Assembly (NCBI GenBank): GCA_027924585.1
Contig: BSBM01000637.1
Location: 620,001-684,000 of the forward strand
Source of the DNA: Larix kaempferi
Lineage: Eukaryota > Streptophyta > Pinopsida > Pinales > Pinaceae
Length of the DNA: 64,000 nt
Direction of reading: 5' to 3'
Below, in pieces: positions 23,254 to 33,806 of this stretch (its first letter is position 1; every line of letters starts with the position of its first letter). Under the pieces are notes generated by a model. That model did no database searches. It was given only the letters and a program-made list of their open reading frames with translations, and was not told the DNA's origin. Position numbers and translations under genes: made by a program.

Positions 23254-23828
23254 GAGACCAACACCAATAACGGGATGGTGTTGGCGGAGTTTGGATGGGA
23301 GTCTAGGATACAGTAATCCAGTTGATCAATAGTGACAATTTTCCCTTCATGAGGAAATTGCACAATCCGGAAGACTGTAGATGCTATGGCGGTCATGGCG
23401 TAAAACCAGTTCCGGCCAAGGAGGAGATTGTAATCCAATGGTGCATCTACGACTTCAATGTGTATGGATATTGTTTTTCCCCCCAGTTCAACACCAATTG
23501 AGGGAATGAGTCCATAAGGTTGAAAACCATGTCCATCAAATTCCCTGAGAGTAGTGGGAGAAGTTGTGACTTCGGGTGAGCCTAAAGCTCTCCAGCAGTT
23601 CAAAGACATGATTGACGTGGAAGCGCCTTCGTCTAACACAGTGCGATGGATGATATTTCCACGGATTTTTGTGTGAACCTGGAAGGCTAACTGGTGAGAA
23701 AGCCGAGGTTTAGCATGCTCCAAGTTAAACATGATGGAGTTTGAAGTATCTGGGTCCATTGCCCCCAGTGCTGAAAGTAGGGTTCTACGCTGCGTGGGGC
23801 AGTGTTGGAGAACCTCAAGAGTCGACAT
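23250..23828 (-). pseudogene. Element A aspartic protease
   Basis: Retroviral-type aspartic protease that would cut the polyprotein. The active-site loop reads VLDEGASTSIM (DEGA in place of the common DSGA/DTGA) and the second conserved segment NLLLGRNW. The frame is continuous with gag, separated only by a TGA at 23880-23882, so gag and protease were one polyprotein. A frameshift at its 3' end separates it from RT. Confidence 0.88.
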
Positions 23829-23879
23829 GGCGCAGGGTGCTTGAGCTAGATCCTCAACAATATTGTAATTTTGGGCGGC

Positions 23880-26800
23880 TCAAGCATTGGGATTAAATGT
23901 CGCCTTTCGTATGGTGCCCTTAGGTGGGCGTAGCACTATATCCGTAAGCGGTCTCTCGATATGGAGATGGCCGGTAGGGGGGGGAATAGGAGTCGGATCT
24001 TCAACGGGAGATTTGCCTTTGGCTATCTCCGATTGTTTGTTTGAACTTGGAGAATTGTCATACGTCTTTGAACGAGTGGTTATATGAATCTCTTCATTAC
24101 TCGTCATCAGGATTTCGCGGTTTGTGGACATCTCTCCGCGGGTTGGATTGGTCGGGTTGCCCCCTTGTGGGGTTTCTTGGGAAACCATCTGCTGTTGCTA
24201 TTGAGGGAAAGGGTCAGTTAACACTGCCGGGCGAGAGGATCCTTTAACAAATTTGTTGACTTCGTCCTTGTAGGGACAGTCACGTGTGTAGTGATCGTCT
24301 TGACAAATTAGGCAGGGAAACTTAGCCTTTCGACGTGGTTTCTGGTCATTCTGGGTGGGTTGTGGCTTGGGGTTCTCCTGCTGGTTTTTCTTGGGTTTAC
24401 CACGATTGTTTTTCTTCTTTCCCCCGGATGGTTGTGACGTATATTGAACTGTGTTCACTTCGGAGGAAATAGCAGGAGAAGTAGTTGTTTTTGAAGCATC
24501 CTGGGGTAAAGTGGGGGAAGCAGAAGCTTGTTGTCCCGTCGAGTTGGTAGTAGGCTGGGTCTTGACTGAACCGACAATACCGTCAATGGGAGGTTCAGTG
24601 GTAGGCTTGGTTGGATCAGTGTTAACGCGGGCGGCGTGAGGAAGAAGTTCATGTAAAGTACCGGATTGAGTGTATACCAAATCCATGTACTGGGCTGCCG
24701 AGATGGCTTGTTCTTCTGTAACCGGCCCGCGCATAGTGATATCTCTGGCTATGGGAGGAAAAAAGGATTTCATGAACCAATCAGCGAGTATCTGATCCGG
24801 AATGGATGCCTTAATTAGCCTACGGCATCGTCGCCACTCATGGATGTGATCCGAAATGTGTGTAGAAGTGGTTTGGCGCAGTGAGGTTAACAGTTCTGTT
24901 CCAGTCTCATACCGGATGGGGAGCTGGAAATGAGTCAGAAACTGCATAGCCAAGGTGTTGAAATCATGGAAAGAGTGTTGTGGCAGCTCGATGTACCATT
25001 TTTCTGCCGTGCCGGTAAGCGTACGTTGGAAGAGCCGAAGTCAAATGGAATCATCCATCAAGGAGTTGGATGAAAACCAAAGATGGAAGGTCATCATGTG
25101 GTTCTTGGGGTCTTCCCCGGGCTTAGCATCGAACTTAGGAATGTCCGATGGTAGTTTGGCTGGAATGGGTGGCCAGTGAGGTTCATGCCATATAGGATCA
25201 TTAATAAGCCTCGACAAATTAGGTAAGTCAAGTGTGGCTAAAAAGGGAAGTTGACGGTTAGTCTACGGGTATGAGTAATAACCATGTGGTGCAGAGAAAC
25301 CTGGAGGGCCCTGCATAGCATACTGCTGCGTGCTATACCCATATGTATTTCCCGGGGGGTACTGCTGGAAGTTCTGTGGATAGTAATCCATCTGGTTAAC
25401 CGGTTGATTGTAGGTAACCGGTTGGTGGGTGTTCTGCTGAGTGGGTATGGTACCCTGGGGTTGCAGAAACCCAGGAATAGTTGCTGCTCCTGGTTGGGAG
25501 AAAGCTCCTTGGAATTGTTGTGTTCCAGGAACGTTACCACTATACTGAGTAAGTGGAGGGTTTCCCATAGCAGGGTTGGGGGGTGGTTGCGACGGTGGTG
25601 TCCATGGAATGCTCGTTCCTCCTTGAGGAGCGAGTGGAAATTGAAGGGATGGGTTCCATGGAGTTGTAGCAGCTGAAGGGTAAGGGAAGACAGAATTTAA
25701 GTTGGGGGGAATCTGAGATTGCCCCCCAGCTTGGTTCCAGTTTCCAAAAAGTGAGTACCCCCCGCTCTGTGGGATTTGAGGGTCCCAAGAAGGAAGCATA
25801 CCTGACGGGGGAGGTTGAGAATGAGGTCCGGTTGGAACACCGGAATAAGGTTGCCCACTGCCAGGTGTGTTGTACATACCATACTGAGCAGATGCTGCTG
25901 GTTGGGAGAGTTGTTGGATGGAACCAATGGGTTTTCTGCCAGCAGAGGGGTTGGATGGCCCTATAGGAGGAGGCTGTTGACTAGGAACAGGGTTCCCAAC
26001 AAAAGGTTGTCCTCCAACTAGTTGGGTTGATGGCCCTATAGGAGGAGGTTGTTGACTAACAATGGGGTTCCCAACAAAGGGTTGTCCCCCAGCTGGTTGG
26101 GTTGATGGCCCACCGGGGGGGTTTGCATGTTGGAGTTAGGGACCATTGCAGTCGGTTGTCCACCTCCTGAGATAGTGTAAATGGTGGCTGAAGGTGATCC
26201 TCCGGTCAAAACGGAAGATCCAGCAGTATGACTAGGTAATCTTCCGCCACTAGCCAAATATGATAGTGTGGATTGGCCAACGGCGCCAAAAGTACCGATT
26301 TGCGGAGGGGGTCGTCCATATCTGACAGGCGAGGACGGAGAAAAAACTGGGTTATCCCTCATAGAATGTGCGCCAAAAATGGGTGATGGAAGCAAATGTG
26401 GGGAATTTAGTCCAGGGGTATCGGCATCTTCCATAACGTGTTCAATGATAGGAGGACCATCGAAAATTGGGTCCGAGTTCATGTCCTGAAAAGGGTTTTG
26501 GGGATCCGGCGGGAACCTAGGTATAGTAACGTCCGAAGGTCCGGAGCCGTCTGCAAAGGAGTGACGAAACTCTGTGCTAGATGGGATGTTGGGATTCCGG
26601 TAGTCAGAAGGACGAGTAACAGGGGGATATCTAGACGCTGTCGAGAGCATTTGCTCTGTGTAGTGTCTAAACCGTGCCGATGCTAACGGGGAGTTCGCTA
26701 GACTAACCATACTAGACTGGATGGAAGCCATGATTTCATGTCCCGGAGGGAGGTTGGGTAGAGATATAGTACGAGGTATGTTGCTAGAAGAACTTGTTTC

Positions 26801-27391
26801 CTGCGGATGAACACTAGGTGACGTAGTGATAAGAGGCGGAAGCTCCGCCTGGGAAGTGATGAAGCCATAATCAGGTTCAAAAGGTGTGTCAGTAAGTCGA
26901 GTATCTTCAACGATTTCAACGTACCCGCCTGGGACTGAAATCAAGCCAGGTATGTCCTGGTCGGACACTTCGGTGGTGCCAACAGATCCGTCTGTGTCAT
27001 CGTGAAAAATGTCTGATGGACGGGAGGTGTTGGCATCAGGTAGGAGGATGACCTCTGGTCTAGTATTTTGGGTTGTACTAGGTTCAGCCGCTGTAATGGT
27101 GTCCACTGTGGCAGATAAATCTGGAATAACAGTGGGTGAAGTGACAGTGGAAGTCTCAGATATGCTAGTGGTTGCAGAAGCTGTAATAGATTCTGAGACT
27201 GTGCTGTGAGTAGCAGTTACAGGCGGAACTGATGATGTGGTATGTATCGGCGGTGGAATGTTCTCTCGACCAGCACCACGGCCAGGAGGAGCGGGAATGC
27301 GTGATGCAGGTGGACCAGACGTCCATGGCGGTGGTGGTGGTGGAGGGCTCTTGCCCTGTACTCGTCGTGATCTTCGTGGTGGTTCTGACAT
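23880..27391 (-). pseudogene. Element A gag
   Basis: Starts at MSEPPRRSRRVQ (27391). The first 450 residues are Pro/Ser/Thr-rich and disordered. A frameshift at the G7 run 26115-26121 moves the frame into a Pro/Gln/Gly/Tyr-rich region. The Gag domain follows (LPSDIPKFDAKPGEDP, HISDHIHEW), then a basic linker and a compact zinc knuckle CLICQDDHYTRDC, spaced CX2CX3HX4C. In-frame stops: TAG 25263-25265, TGA 25041-25043, TAG 24198-24200 and TGA 23880-23882. A 66-bp unit (IGPST-QPAGGQPFVGNP type) is duplicated near 26000-26100. Gag packages element RNA into particles. Confidence 0.92.
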
Positions 27392-29187
27392 GATGACAGG
27401 AAAATGAAAATCGGGAGCAGTTTCGTAACAAAGAACTCAAAAACTCTAATGCAGCCAATGTGTAGAAGAGGAGCTAGAAAAAGCAAGGCTCGCAGGCCAA
27501 AAAAGCAAGCTCTAAAATCTATACTGAGACCGGTGTCTCAATAAGCGAGCTGATAAAAAAAAATGGCCAGAATGCCAACAAGCAATCCCTAAAAAGAAAA
27601 AAGACCCTCTACAAAGATGAGATAACAAGCAAACTCCTAACTAAGAGCTGGAGACCTCAACAAGCTGTATCATTCGCAAGGTGATGAAATCCAAGTCGAA
27701 CAATACAACATGAGAGACTTATATGAGAAGGATATCCCTCTACCGAAAGGGATCCTGGGTAAAAGAGCCCTAGTAGAATAGTCACTAAGATACCTCGTTC
27801 ATGACACGTTGGAAAAGGTTTTGGGCACTTCAGCCTTCCGAGGAAGACAATGATCGATGTTGCCTTAGGCCTAAGTGGAGTGCGGCATTCCACAGAGTCC
27901 GTCTGGTTCTCAATCTCGCGGCCGTTTAACCCCTGAAAGTTAGAAACAGTCAGGAGGCCCCTCCACAAACTGGTTGTGACCGTGTCAATAAATACTAGAG
28001 GATTTTAGTTCCCTAGAAGACAACAACTATGTCTCAGATGAAAATGACAAGGGGGAATTATTTTGATGCCTATCCCCGGTGTCCTACGTAACTACCAAAT
28101 TCTTTTGATTTCCTCAAGTGAGGTTAATGTTGGTTTAATTAGGGAGATTAATTTTAGTGGTTGTCTTACTCAATCGGGTAAATGGGCGTGCAACTTGATG
28201 GTGTTATGACGACTCAAACCATGCAAATGAGAATGAATCAAAAAATAATCCTTTGTCTTCGATGAAATCTAGCTATGGAAGAGAGAGAGTTCTTCGATCA
28301 AAAATGCATGACTTTTTTCACAAGCAATAAAAACCAAAACAAGATATTTTTTGTTCTTTTGTAAATAGAGCCAAATTGAAATACACACTCTTTTTTAATT
28401 CACTGATCCTACAACTAAAATGCTTCAAATATGAGAATTTCTGTGGCAAATTTCAATTTTTCACTTCCTAAATGCACAATGATGCTACAAGACCATTTTA
28501 ATCAAAATAACACAGTTGTTTTCCAATGATATCTTTCAGTATGAATTTTAATAAAAGTAATGGAACCAATGTGACTGTAAAAGCTACACAATGAAGTAAC
28601 AGAGAACAGTGGTGATGGTCTGGCTGTGATGGGAAGATCAAATCAATGCACTGAAAATGAAGGGGTGATCCTATGTGCCAAAAATGCCACTAATTCACAC
28701 AACAATCAAGCTCACAAACAAGCAATAAGCACACCACACAGGCTGTAAAATGGGCAGAATGGTAACAGGGAATAGCAAACACTACCTAAGGCAAAGAGAG
28801 ACTCAGGAAACCAAGCATAGAGAAAAAAAAATTTAAAAAAATGCAGATACTACCGCGTGTCAGGGTCAGACGGTAGCGCGGCACTATTACAGTACCGCTC
28901 TGGTACTAATGCAGAGAACACGGTACTACCGCGCTGTAGAGAATTCTAAGGGCGCGGTACTGTTGCAAGGTAAGAAAAAAGTGCAACTTTAGAAAAGAAA
29001 ATGGAGTTTTCAGGGTTGTTGCTAACCCAGGGGACTCAGTGATCATACAGGGAGAAAAAATACAGCGAGGAGGGGTGAATAGAGGTCAAAAAAGACAAGG
29101 ATTCAAAACTGGTTTGAAGTGCAATAAACAAAATCACAATCAAAAGATGGATGACAGTGAACTGAATCAATCAAACAGAAATCAAAA
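27392..29187 (-). other. Element A 5' leader (about 1.8 kb, non-coding)
   Basis: It lies between the primer-binding site and the gag ATG. I see no protein signature. It contains a second GCGCGGTA motif cluster at 28849-28963. Confidence 0.7.
28849..28963. promoter_or_regulatory. GCGCGGTA motif cluster in the A leader
   Basis: Copies include CTACCGCGTG, ACGGTAGCGCGG, ACAGTACCGC, CGGTACTACCGCGC and GCGCGGTACTGT. This is the same word family as in both LTRs and in the antisense gene intron. Confidence 0.65.
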
Positions 29188-29202
29188 CCAGCTGAGTCGC
29201 CA
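29188..29202 (-). other. Primer-binding site of element A
   Basis: The minus strand reads TGGCGACTCAGCTGG, 4 bases from the 5' LTR. This resembles the tRNA-Arg-type sites known in Tat/Ogre elements. Confidence 0.8.
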
Positions 29203-29731
29203 TTTTTGTTGGTAGAATTTTTCCCTACGGATAAGTCAAAATTCTCTTAACTTAAAGCAGATTCCTAACTGACTCTAAGGTAAGAACAAAACAAAACAAA
29301 TGCTACCTTGAAATTCCTGAACTAACTTTCACAACAAGATTACATGTTTTCAGAAACAATGAAAGATATAACTCACCTTTCAATCTGACGTTTGTCCCGC
29401 TTCTAGCTCTTGATCCAAAAGCTCTAATGTAGAACCTGTTGAGATCAAACAAAGAACAAGCATACAAGCTTCCAAATACCTTGAAGTAAAGATTAGATTC
29501 AAATCTAGATTAGATACATTCCATGCTAAAGACTTGTACAATACACATGAAATGGGAAAAACAAGACAAGTTATCTTTATTACAAACTTGAACAATGCTT
29601 ACAAAGGTTGCTTGATGTCCAAGCCAATCCTCCAGCTCCAAGTGCTTCCACCTCTAGCTATCTCCACAATGCTGCAAGATCATAAGTTTGGTACTTCTAA
29701 GAGTCCCCCCCTTTTCCCATGGAATGCCTCT

Positions 29732-29739
29732 CTTTTATA
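29732..29739 (-). promoter_or_regulatory. TATA box of element A 5' LTR
   Basis: The minus strand reads TATAAAAG. It would drive the genomic RNA leftwards through the leader and gag. Confidence 0.65.
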
Positions 29740-29908
29740 GTGTATGGTAGGGTTAACCAACAAGAGAGATGGGTGGATCTAGGGAGAAGTAAGTGGATCA
29801 GGGTTTCTAATCACAGAAAATGAGTTGAGATCGAATCAGGGACCCCAATATTCCAATATCTTCGAAAATCCAAAATCCCACAAGCCATGGCAAAAAGACT
29901 ATAAAAAG

Positions 29909-30020
29909 AGTACCGCGCCCTGAAATCTGAGCATAACGCGGTAGTACCGCGTGTCAGGGACAAAGCATAGCGCGGTAGTGTAGACTAACGCGCACCTATA
30001 ACTGAGCAAGGCGCGGTAGT
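29909..30020. promoter_or_regulatory. GCGCGGTA palindromic motif cluster in the 5' LTR of A
   Basis: AGTACCGCGC (29909-29918), the perfect palindrome ACGCGGTAGTACCGCGT with a 1-base centre (29936-29952), a stem-loop with one mismatch (29970-29993) and GCGCGGTAGT (30011-30020). All lie about 170-280 bp upstream of the TATA box. Confidence 0.7.
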
Positions 30021-30183
30021 TAGGGTAAATAAAGTCTTAGCTGGGTGAAAACTTGTCAGGGTAAGTTTACTTTCAAGGTTCACTCATCATATTTCTCTTC
30101 TGAGTGGTTTAAAGCAGTAGAGGAAGTGTCGTCAGCTCTTTTTGTGGTGGAGATGCGACACTGTGGAATATAGAGGTATAACA

Positions 30184-30188
30184 TGCCT
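30184..30188. repeat. Target-site duplication TGCCT, right copy (element A)
   Basis: It directly follows the GGTATAACA end of A and matches 6833-6837. Confidence 0.95.
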
Positions 30189-30509
30189 TCTCACTCCCTA
30201 CACTTGGGGGATAATGCCACATTTGTAGGGGTTGTTGTCCCATAACCAACAGCTAGTGGTGAAGTGCAATTGCTGCCATCTGTCCCATGCCTTCTAACAG
30301 CTTCCATTCCTCCTAGTGGGTCAGTGAACACTCATTTAACAGTTTCCCTTGGGTGTTTGTCTCCTACTTTAATTTATTAAATAATAATAATTCAGTAATT
30401 ACATTCATCCTTGACCAAACTTGGTCATAATTACAAAACTTTGTAATTAAAATTTAACATAAAGTATTTTGCCAATAAAATAATAATTTCAGAATTTGGG
30501 TAGGTGACA
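30189..30509. other. Right arm of insert C, non-coding
   Basis: An AT-rich 321-bp remainder of C ending TAGGTGACA. I see no gene in it. Confidence 0.7.
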
Positions 30510-30514
30510 CAACC
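30510..30514. repeat. Target-site duplication CAACC, right copy (insert C)
   Basis: Matches 2816-2820. The B gag frame continues from the next base. Confidence 0.92.
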
Positions 30515-30957
30515 CTCCTCGGGATGGCGGAAATGCTAGTGGGGACCATAAGCCTAGACGTAAGGTGAAATTCCCTTGAAAACTTTGTTCGGAAGATCAC
30601 CTTACCCACTTGTGTGCTCGAATTGAATAATCTTCGAAGCATCTTGCACAGAGCCCATTTGTGTTGAAAGATCCCCTTCCTCATCATCAGAATATGGCTT
30701 CGAGTGCTTCCGTCGTTGGTTATGGGACTAACGAAACTTTGACGTCCTCTTCTCATGCCAGTGGCTACGGATGCGTGAACATGGTTAAATATGAGGTTAG
30801 TATTGCTACTCTCCAACATGATTATGGTGCACCACAACCAAATATGGGGAATGATCCCCCTCCTCCTAACTCTTCTTTGCATATCAAGAAGCCTACTACT
30901 ATGTCGCAAATACCGAAAGGTGTTCTTAAGTGCTCAGCGTATAATCCCAATGTCTGA
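30515..30957 (+). pseudogene. Element B gag, C-terminal part with zinc knuckle
   Basis: Continues B gag in the exact frame left at 2820. DHKPRRKVKFP leads into a zinc knuckle whose first Cys codon is now TGA (30577-30579); the rest reads KLCSEDHLTHLC. A TAA follows at 30628-30630 and TGA at 30955-30957. The remainder (IPKGVLKCSAYNPN) aligns with element A gag just before protease. Confidence 0.9.
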
Positions 30958-31059
30958 GCCTCCCAAAACTACTCCATTGTAGAATATTTGGGCCAAACTC
31001 CGTGTGCCATGTCGGCTCCTGAGGTTTTACAGGCATGTCCTTCATAGAGGAACGCCCTT

Positions 31060-31515
31060 TTGTGTGCTTTGGGAGTTCAGGATCAGGCTAGCCCTAACGT
31101 GATTAATGTCGAAACTACTGATGTTCAGCCTCCCTTGCCTTATCATGTGGATTTTCAAGTCCATGTTAGGTACTTTAAAAAAATCGTTAAACGTACGGTG
31201 GTTGACGAAGGTGGTTCCACCTCAGTAATATTGTTAGATTGTTGGAAAGCTCTTGGCTCTCCTCCCTTGTCAAAATCTATGACCATGCTTTCTACGTTCG
31301 ATGGTCGTTCGTTTAGGCCGCATGGCATTCTCCCTTCCCTTGAGGTCCACTTGGGTGGGAAATCCATGACTATTGAATTCGAGGTGGTTGATGTGCCCAT
31401 CGACTACAACCTTCTACTAGGTAAGAATTGGATCTATGCAATGACAGCGATCATGTCCTCTATGTTTAGAGTTATTTTCTTTCTTCATGAAGGAAAAATT
31501 GTGACGGTTGATTAG
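31060..31515 (+). pseudogene. Element B aspartic protease
   Basis: An uninterrupted 151-residue segment with the active-site loop VVDEGGSTSVIL and NLLLGKNW, aligned with element A protease. It ends at TAG 31513-31515 where the A copy reads on. The polyprotein context is broken on both sides. Confidence 0.85.
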
Positions 31516-33087
31516 CTAGACTTCTCTAGTTCCAATTCTGTAGCATCATCGGGAACTGTTGTTCCCTAGATCGAAAATTCTCAGCCGACAACTGGGAATA
31601 TTGGTGTAGGATTGTATCGATCCTTGATGGGATCATTTGACTTTGTTGCACCAATCTCCTTCATTGGAACCGTTTCTGATAGTGCACCATCCTCATTAAA
31701 TAATGTACCTTTCCAGACCTCGTACTTTAATGATTCGTGGACTTTACCATCCACAAGTTCCTCGTCTAGAGACATTTAGCACATTGGAATGGCTATGCCA
31801 CTATCTGCAGCCGGTCTTGCATACCATGATATTCAACAAGCCATTGCAGAGTCAGATCCCTCCTCTTCACGGAAAGAAGAGGAAGATGTCGTTATGCTTC
31901 CCGCTTGGGCAATCGACTCATCTTGCTCGCATGATTGTCTTGATGGTACTTTTCCTTCGGATGAAGTTATCATTGTGGCCATGTGTGGTAGCGAGAGGCC
32001 TTAGGGATATTTGCATCATCACTCTTATTTTCTTCCCAACCTTGACCTTATCGAGCAAGAAGAGTTTCGATCGACTCTTGCCGAGAAGGTTGGTCACCAT
32101 GTGGCTCCTTTGGACTCACATGGGATTTACACGGAGGGGAATATGGATAATATCTCCCCAACCATACTGATCAACATCTCTCGCACACCCAGAAAGATTG
32201 AGAATGTTTATATTGGTGTTGATTGTTTTCCCGATGAGATCCGCATATACATCGAGTTGTTCAAGGAATTTCAGAATGTTTTCACCTGGTCATATGAGGA
32301 GATGCCAGGAATAGACCCTAGCATTGTCGAACATGATATTAATACATATCCTAATGTCAAGCCGGTTCGACAATGACTTCGTGTTGTGAATCCTACGAAG
32401 GCAGCCGCGATTAAGGAAGAGGTGGAGAAACTACTTAAATCTAGTTTCATCTACCCGGTTCCCCTTACCGAATGGGTGTCAAATCCCTTTCTTGTGGATA
32501 AGAAGCAAGGAACCATCTGTGTATGCACAGATTTTAGAGATCTGAACCGAGCATGTCCGAAAGATAACTTTACCACTCCATTCATAGATCAAATCTTGGA
32601 TGCGTGTGCAGGAAGCGAGGTTTTTTCGTTTATGGACGATTTCTCGGGATATAACCAGATCCAGATTAAGCCCGATGATCAACATAAAACTGCTTTTATA
32701 TGTCCTTGGGGTACATTTGCATACCGGAAGATTCCCTTCGGCCTTAAAAACACCGGAGCTACTTTTCAACGTGCCATGACATACGCTTTTCACGACCTTA
32801 AGCGTATAATGGAGGCTTACTTGGATGATCTTGCTGGCCATTCTTGTAAGAGAGTGGACCACCCCAATCACCTCCACCTCATTTTCGAAAGATGTCGGTG
32901 TTACAAGATTCGTTTGAACCCCAAAAAGTGCATCTTTGTCGTGAAAATGGGTCACCTTTTAGGGTTCATAGTTTCCAAAGAGGGTATAAGAGTCGATCCT
33001 CTTAAGGTTGAGGAAATACTTCAGTTTCCTCCCCTGCGTAACTTAATTCAACTTCAGAGCCTTCAAGGGAGAGCCCCTTTCTTATGA
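31516..33087 (+). pseudogene. Element B linker and reverse transcriptase
   Basis: The linker contains several stops. RT runs from FTWSYEEMPGIDPSI through GTICVCTDFRDLNRACP, FSFMDDFSGYNQI, PFGLKNTGATFQ, the catalytic YLDD (MEAYLDDLAGHS) and LGFIVSKEGIRVD. Stops lie at 32374-32376 and 33085-33087. Unlike the A copy, the palm motifs are intact in one frame. Confidence 0.93.
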
Positions 33088-33806
33088 CGCTTTATCGTGA
33101 ATTACGCCAGTCTTACCAAAGGTTTCGTGCAACTTTTGAAGGACACTCCTTTTATCTGGGATGAGCGAGCCCGGCAGTCTTTTGACATTTTGAAGAAATA
33201 TTTGGTATTGGCCCCTCTTCTTAGTCCACCGAACTTTGCTAGAGATTTTTTGCTTTATGTGGTCGTGTCTCAAGAGACAATTGGTCTGGTCTTAGTTCAG
33301 GTGGATGATGTGCTCCAAGATCATCTTGTTTACTACCTTAGTCAAAATCTAGTAGACGTTGAGCTGAGATACTCTCACATGGACAAATTAGCACTTGCGA
33401 CTGTTCATGCAATCCAACGTTTACGGCATTACATTATGCTTAGGAAAACCACTATCATAGCACATATCAATCCATTTCAGTTCGTTCTTTCACGATGCCT
33501 AATTGGGGGGAAGTATAATAAGTGGATTGTTATTCTTCAGGATTTTGATCTTGATTTTGCTTCGGCGAAATCAGTGAAATCCTTGGTTTTCGCTAAGCTC
33601 ATGTCAGATTTCCCGCGACTTGATAAGGATATCGTACATGAAGACTCTTTTGTAGATGAACATTTATTTCTTATTGCGTCAACGGACCCTTGGTATGGGG
33701 ATATCATTATATATCTCCAAACTTTGAAGTCCCCTTCGCATTATTCGCGAGATGAACAACAGCGTGTGAGACATCACGATAAGACTATGTCATCATCAGC
33801 GACACT
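33088..33806 (+). pseudogene. Element B RNase H
   Basis: It is in frame with RT. Motifs are LYVVVSQETIG (expected catalytic Asp lost), ELRYSHMDKLALATVHAIQ and HINPF. A frameshift at about 33780-33806 separates it from integrase. Confidence 0.88.

Larger units (their letters stand above)
6838..30183 (-). mobile_element. Element A: Tat/Ogre-like Ty3/gypsy retrotransposon with antisense gene, split by D
   Basis: A complete minus-strand element. From its 5' end: LTR 29207-30183, PBS 29188-29202, a 1.8-kb leader, gag from 27391, protease, RT (split by D at 14703/22470), RNase H, integrase to 12215, second RNase H to 11682. Then come an opposite-strand PMD-like gene (9722-11482), a 1.9-kb spacer, a polypurine tract and the 3' LTR 6838-7781. 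Without D it is about 15.6 kb, large as in the Tat/Ogre group. By eye the LTRs differ at roughly 15-20 positions plus one indel of about 33 bp, so it is fairly young, yet gag-pol already carries at least two frameshifts and several stops. Confidence 0.95.
29207..30183 (-). repeat. 5' LTR of element A (977 bp)
   Basis: It pairs with 6838-7781. The minus-strand TATA box TATAAAAG is at 29732-29739. Upstream of it in U3 lies a motif cluster at 29909-30020. Confidence 0.97.
2821..30509. mobile_element. Insert C: LTR-ended element within B gag (likely solo LTR), itself split by A
   Basis: C begins TGTAACATCCCG and ends GGTGACA, short inverted ends typical of plant gypsy LTRs, and is flanked by the 5-bp duplication CAACC. 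After subtracting nested element A and its duplication, C is about 4.34 kb (2821-6837 plus 30189-30509). I find no retrotransposon protein domain, PBS or internal second LTR in it. A long solo LTR is the simplest reading; a coding-free LARD-type element is the alternative. Confidence 0.8.
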
